Assembly: GCA_014874185.1 (NCBI GenBank) | Contig: JACWAF010000013.1 | Coordinates: 24,854-88,853, forward strand | Length of the DNA stretch: 64,000 nucleotides | Direction: 5' to 3' | Origin: Nitrospirota bacterium | Lineage (GTDB): Bacteria > Nitrospirota > Thermodesulfovibrionia > Thermodesulfovibrionales > JdFR-88 | Part shown: piece by piece, positions 60,856 to 64,000 of the stretch | Layout: each line of letters starts with the position of its first letter | Numbering within the stretch: position 1 is the first letter of the stretch | Translations under genes and position numbers: made by a program | Notes under the pieces: generated by a model | The model's database searches: none | Told to the model about the DNA's origin: nothing | Seen by the model: the letters and a program-made list of their open reading frames with translations, nothing else

Positions 60856-61692
60856 GTGCATAAGCTAAGGAAAGTTCTGAAACGGCTGTTTACCCCTGTA
60901 ACCATATTGTTTGTGCCCCATAATTCCGGAAAGCCATACAGCCTGAAACTGCCTTCCATCGGACTGGCGGGGGCGGTAATCCTGGTCCTGGCGGGCGTCA
61001 GCTATTTTACTTCCATGGCGGTCAACGAACTGCAGTACCGCGAGATGAGGGACGCGCTGAATTACTATTCCGGGCAGTTCCTTGAGATGAGGACCACCAT
61101 GGACGCCCTCAGGAAATCCGAACAGGAATTCCACACCCTTTTCAAGCTGAAGGACAAGGACGAGGTCCTCCAGGAATACCAGCCCGCCGACAGCGGCTCG
61201 GTCGATATTGAATTGCTGAAAAAAGAGATCAGGAAGTCCATGGAATCGGTAAAGGATATAAGGAGCTATCTGAGCAGGCAGAAGAGCGTCTATATTGCCA
61301 CGCCGCGCGGATGGCCCGCCAAGGGCTATATCTCTTCCGGATTCGGCGTGAGGACGCATCCCATATACGGGACCGAGGAGTTCCACTCCGGCGTGGACAT
61401 CCCGGTGGACAAAGGCACGGGGGTGCGGGCCACGGCGGACGGCGTGGTGAGCTTCGCAGGCCCTTCCGGCAAGAGCGGAAACCTGGTGGTGATAGAGCAC
61501 GGACTTGGCTACTCTACAGTCTACGCCCATAACGAGGTTGTGGACGTGCATGCCGGACAGCTTGTAAAAAGGGGAGATGTTATAGCGAACGCGGGCTCCA
61601 CGGGGCTGTCAACCGGCCCGCACGTGCATTACGAGGTATGGAAGAACGGGAAGCCGGTAAATCCCGTCCCGTTTCTTGAAGGGAGGCTATGA
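60856..61692 (+). CDS. M23 (LytM) metallopeptidase, membrane anchored
   Basis: A 278-residue peptidoglycan endopeptidase. One membrane segment (GLAGAVILVLAGVSYFTSMAV, about residues 37-57) and a coiled coil lead to the LytM domain (SSGFGVRTHPIYGTEEFHSGVDIPVDKG, with zinc His and Asp, then VVIEHGLGYSTVYAHNEVVDVHAGQLVKRGDVIANAGSTG and GPHVHYEVWKNGKPVNPVPFL with the His-x-His). All metal ligands are present. The start is GTG. A bactofilin gene begins 3 nt later; this pair is conserved in many bacteria, where the bactofilin places the peptidase for cell shape. Confidence 0.94.
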   Translation: MHKLRKVLKRLFTPVTILFVPHNSGKPYSLKLPSIGLAGAVILVLAGVSYFTSMAVNELQYREMRDALNYYSGQFLEMRTTMDALRKSEQEFHTLFKLKDKDEVLQEYQPADSGSVDIELLKKEIRKSMESVKDIRSYLSRQKSVYIATPRGWPAKGYISSGFGVRTHPIYGTEEFHSGVDIPVDKGTGVRATADGVVSFAGPSGKSGNLVVIEHGLGYSTVYAHNEVVDVHAGQLVKRGDVIANAGSTGLSTGPHVHYEVWKNGKPVNPVPFLEGRL

Positions 61693-61695
61693 AAA

Positions 61696-62073
61696 ATGTT
61701 TTCTAAAGGCGCTAGCGAAAAACTGGAGGCCATGGTCGGCACGAACAGCACGTTCAAGGGTGACATAACCACTAAAGGCACTCTGAGGGTGGACGGCCTG
61801 GTGGAGGGCGACATCGAGGCCGACTGGCTCATAATAGGCGAAAAGGGCCGGGTGAAGGGAAACATCCGGGCGAAAGGCATCATAGCGGGGGGCGAACTGG
61901 AGGGCAATCTCTCGGCCCAGGAGAGCCTGGAGATCAAGCACAAAGGGAAGGTAAACGGAGACATCTCCACCAAGAAGCTCACGGTGCATGAGGGCGGCCT
62001 GCTGAACGGAAAAACCGTCATGGAGAACACCGGCGAGACGAAGATAGTAGAGCTGCATAAGGAAAAGGCTTAA
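61696..62073 (+). CDS. Bactofilin
   Basis: A 125-residue polymer-forming cytoskeletal protein. The beta-helix repeat is clear: GTNSTFKGDITTKGTLRVDGLVEGDIEADWLIIGEKGRVKGNIRAKG, ELEGNLSAQESLEIKHKGKVNGDIS, with Gly/Val/Ile positions every five to six residues. A short charged tail follows. It follows the M23 peptidase by 3 nt, and the two are probably one functional unit for envelope shape. Confidence 0.95.
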   Translation: MFSKGASEKLEAMVGTNSTFKGDITTKGTLRVDGLVEGDIEADWLIIGEKGRVKGNIRAKGIIAGGELEGNLSAQESLEIKHKGKVNGDISTKKLTVHEGGLLNGKTVMENTGETKIVELHKEKA

Positions 62074-62076
62074 ATT

Positions 62077-63063
62077 TCAGCAGGTCTCGGCCAGTTCCTT
62101 GAACGGCATCAGCAAGCTGTACTCTATCAAAGTGGACATGGCCTTGCTCTGCGTGGGGATATCGCTCTCTTCCAGGATGGCCACGGGGTTCAACCCCCCG
62201 ATTATCACCATCCCCGCGCGGTCCACGCCGACGGGCACCTCGAAGAGGGAGTTATTGGGGTCTCCTATGCGGATTATCCCGCTGATGCCTTTCCTTTTAA
62301 GCTCCTCTGAGACCCGGAGGGCGTTTTCTATGCACACGGTGGGTATCTCCCTGAAGCTGGCCAGCACCTTGCCCTCCCCGTGCTGCACGGCGCCGTAGAC
62401 GTCCGTCATCCGGCTTCTGATGAATATCTCAAGCGGGTCCAGCGAAGAGCCCTCGTAGCTTATCAGCGAGACGAACCGGCTGGGCTCTTTCCCCTCCACC
62501 TCCAGAAGGCCGCCGAACCTGGATGCAACCGGTATCCCGGCCTTGAGCAGGACCCCGTTTATGGTCACGCTGCAGATGGTGCCGATGGCCACCTTGCCCT
62601 CGGGCACGTGCACGTCACCAAGGGTCTCGCCGCCCCTAGCTATGGCGATCCTGTCGCTCATCACGTATGGGGAGGAGAATACCGGGGCCATCTTCATGAG
62701 GGCGTCCCTGAGATGCCGCTCCGGGATGTAGGAGACGTTCACTATTACCCTGCCCTTGAGGGTGGCGGGGTCGAAGTCGGTAAGGTAGGACAGGGTGTCT
62801 ATCCTGGTTATCACGAAACCCACTTTGGAGCTGACCAGGGCCTTCGTAAGCTCTTCCATGCCCTTCTCGGTTATCTGCCTGCCCTCCTTGCCGAAGGGCT
62901 TTGTGAAGCCCCTCTCGTCCAGCATCTTAAGGTAATATCTCACGGTGCGCTCGGAGAGGTTCACCCCATGGCCCTTAAGCTCTTTGGCTATCTCCCTTGA
63001 GCCTATGATGGTGTCTTCATATTTATTGAGGACTTTCAGGATAGAAAGCAGGATTCTGTTCAT
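62077..63063 (-). CDS. NrpR-like transcriptional regulator (HTH + DUF128)
   Basis: A 328-residue predicted repressor. An N-terminal winged helix-turn-helix (RILLSILKVLNKYEDTIIGSREIAKEL, LSERTVRYYLKMLDERGFT) is followed by a DUF128/NrpR domain (about residues 75-320: VGFVITRIDTLSYLTDFDPATLKGRVIVN, GDVHVPEGKVAIGTICSVTINGVLLKAGIPVASRFGGLLEVE, MVIIGGLNPVAILEES). NrpR represses nitrogen-assimilation genes in methanogens and senses 2-oxoglutarate. Bacterial homologues occur but are little studied, so the ligand and regulon here are unknown. TATAAT ends 8 nt before the ATG. Its 3' end converges with bactofilin. Confidence 0.85.
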   Translation of the reverse strand: MNRILLSILKVLNKYEDTIIGSREIAKELKGHGVNLSERTVRYYLKMLDERGFTKPFGKEGRQITEKGMEELTKALVSSKVGFVITRIDTLSYLTDFDPATLKGRVIVNVSYIPERHLRDALMKMAPVFSSPYVMSDRIAIARGGETLGDVHVPEGKVAIGTICSVTINGVLLKAGIPVASRFGGLLEVEGKEPSRFVSLISYEGSSLDPLEIFIRSRMTDVYGAVQHGEGKVLASFREIPTVCIENALRVSEELKRKGISGIIRIGDPNNSLFEVPVGVDRAGMVIIGGLNPVAILEESDIPTQSKAMSTLIEYSLLMPFKELAETC

Positions 63064-63071
63064 GCCTGCTT

Positions 63072-63077
63072 ATTATA
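63072..63077 (-). promoter_or_regulatory. -10 element 8 nt before the NrpR-like ATG
   Basis: On the minus strand a perfect TATAAT (63072-63077) stands 8 nt before the ATG (63061-63063). No ribosome-binding site and no clear -35. Confidence 0.45.
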
Positions 63078-63248
63078 ACATCCGGGGAGCCGTGAGGACG
63101 ATGTTTCGGGGCCCGCTCAGCCCCAGGCGCGTCTTGAGAAAATCCCTCCCCCTTTCCGAAGAGCTGAAAGATAAGCCGTTTCGAAACTTTAATTTCCCGC
63201 GTTTTTTGCTATATAATCTACAAATATTCTTTATACCCCGGAGGAGCC

Positions 63249-63749
63249 ATGAAGGAACAGGAGCCCGAACTTAACCAGAACGAACTTGAAGGATACAAAT
63301 CGAAGATAAACCCCGTCAACAAGGCCAGGCTCACCTGGGACAAGGACCTGATATTCGCCGGGATGACCCAGCGGGGCTACGTCATAGACTTCGATGGCAA
63401 GGTGGAATGGGGCTGCATGCCCACCGAGAGCCTTCTTCTCTCCGTTGCGGCCTGCATGGCCATAGACACGGTCTCATTCCTCAAGAAAATGCGCTCGGAG
63501 CTTACCGGGTTCAAGATAGACATCACCGGCGAACGGAACCCCACCCCGCCCCAGTTCTATAAGAAGATAGACATGCTCCTTACGATAGACGGGAAGGACA
63601 TAGACGAAAAGAAGGTGAAAAAGGCCGTCGCCCTCTCGCACGAGAAGTATTGCTCGGTCTACCACAGCCTCCGGAAGGACATGGAAGTGAAGGTGGATTA
63701 CGTGATAAACAACGGCGGGGAGAAGAAAGACAGCAGCGTTACGGATTGA
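63249..63749 (+). CDS. OsmC/Ohr-family peroxide-detoxifying protein
   Basis: A 166-residue OsmC-family protein, a thiol-dependent hydroperoxide reductase in characterised members. The domain runs from about residue 25 (ARLTWDKDLIFAGMTQRGYVIDFDGKVEWGCMPTESLLLSVAACMAID) to the end (KVKKAVALSHEKYCSVYHSLRKDMEVKVDY). Two cysteines (in LSVAACMAID and YCSVYHSL) fit the catalytic pair, although the first family Cys context is shifted. GGAGGAGCC precedes the ATG, and a TATAAT lies at 63212-63217. It stands alone. Confidence 0.88.
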   Translation: MKEQEPELNQNELEGYKSKINPVNKARLTWDKDLIFAGMTQRGYVIDFDGKVEWGCMPTESLLLSVAACMAIDTVSFLKKMRSELTGFKIDITGERNPTPPQFYKKIDMLLTIDGKDIDEKKVKKAVALSHEKYCSVYHSLRKDMEVKVDYVINNGGEKKDSSVTD

Positions 63750-63778
63750 TTAGCAGGCTGCTGACAAAGTGTTTTGAC

Positions 63779-63872
63779 TGTCATTGCGAGCGAAGCGAAG
63801 CAATCTCCGCTTGCAACCAAAAATTCGTGCTCTGAAAGCCAATTATGGGGTTCAAGTTACAAACCACAGCTG
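63779..63872. repeat. Partial GTCATTGCGAG and twin-palindrome repeats
   Basis: TGTCATTGCGAGCGAAGCGAAGCAATCTC (63779-63807) is half of the palindrome at 30736-30814. Next, 63808-63872 matches the twin-palindrome unit (GCTTGCAACC...ATTCGTGCTCTGAAAGCCAATTATGGGGTTCAAGTTACAAACC) but one palindrome is damaged. The rest of the window to 64000 shows no gene I can support. Confidence 0.65.
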
Positions 63873-64000
63873 TCCAAAATAATCTGGAAAGGACCTTTCT
63901 GTTCCAAAGCGGATCGGGTCACCCGTGGGCGGGTGACTCCCACGAATACGAAAAGACCCTTTTAAGAGAAATGACTTGTTGGAATAGCAGTCTTTGGACA

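Noticed and set aside
1..64000. CRISPR arrays, tRNA or rRNA genes
   Set aside because: Reading both strands I saw no regularly spaced direct repeats and no tRNA T-loop or rRNA-like sequences. The short repeats found are dispersed and palindromic. A tRNAscan or CRISPR search would settle this.

Overview
The window is a 64 kb piece of a bacterial chromosome, fairly GC-rich and densely coded on both strands, with about 58 protein genes and no rRNA, tRNA, prophage or CRISPR array that I could recognise. The gene set points to an anaerobic or microaerophilic Gram-negative-type bacterium: a DUF362 protein with two 4Fe-4S clusters, a corrinoid-protein-activator-like Fe-S/ASKHA protein, a Re-citrate-synthase-like enzyme next to an isocitrate/isopropylmalate-type dehydrogenase, pimeloyl-CoA ligase BioW, an archaeal-type Hel308-like helicase and an NrpR-type regulator. 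Nitrospirota (Thermodesulfovibrionia-like) or Desulfobacterota fit best; this is an inference from gene content only.

Layout. 1-1.1 kb: start of cbiA behind a cobalamin riboswitch, then a cupin. 1.2-9.7 kb: Hel308-like helicase, HlyD-like adaptor, YihY membrane protein, DUF362 ferredoxin, mtnP-apt salvage operon, DUF2267 and DedA proteins. 10-19.4 kb: thymidine phosphorylase, a 42-residue DUF3096 protein, a PAS/Cys protein, the mltG-ispG-panC run, then leftward purQ-RACo-like-OB-fold genes. 19.6-25.8 kb: leftward citrate synthase/IDH/CorC operon, then a PriA that has lost its helicase motifs and an HD phosphohydrolase. 25.9-30.7 kb: diguanylate cyclase and lysA-dapF-dapA. 30.9-33.6 kb: leftward bioB-bioW-DAGK behind a BirA-type operator. 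33.9-39.5 kb: a tight seven-gene leftward operon: zinc-ribbon threonine-synthase-like enzyme, MoaD/ThiS-like sulfur carrier, NIL protein, thrC, apgM, lysC, acyP. 39.6-41.6 kb: rpmH-yidD-yidC with no rnpA. 41.6-50.3 kb: pdxA, tyrS, MgtC, cobA-hemD fusion, a polyprenyl-phosphate mannosyltransferase with a GT-C-like membrane protein, a PhoU-like protein and a lipoprotein. 50.4-60.7 kb: purL-purF, MoxR-DUF58-TgpA, pcm-surE, purM. 60.8-63.7 kb: M23 peptidase-bactofilin, NrpR-like regulator, OsmC.

Intergenic DNA carries several short interspersed repeat families. One is a ~200 bp MITE with terminal inverted repeats and TA target duplications (three copies, one inserted in the dedA stop codon). A second, of three hairpins, sits just after stop codons. 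A third has twin palindromes, and there are two smaller families.

The main things to follow up are: (1) many genes with a -10 hexamer about 8 nt before an ATG and no Shine-Dalgarno, suggesting widespread leaderless transcription; (2) the sulfur-carrier/NIL/threonine-synthase-like operon, whose carrier ends in GG-SRR and so would need processing; (3) the motif-less PriA; (4) the missing rnpA.
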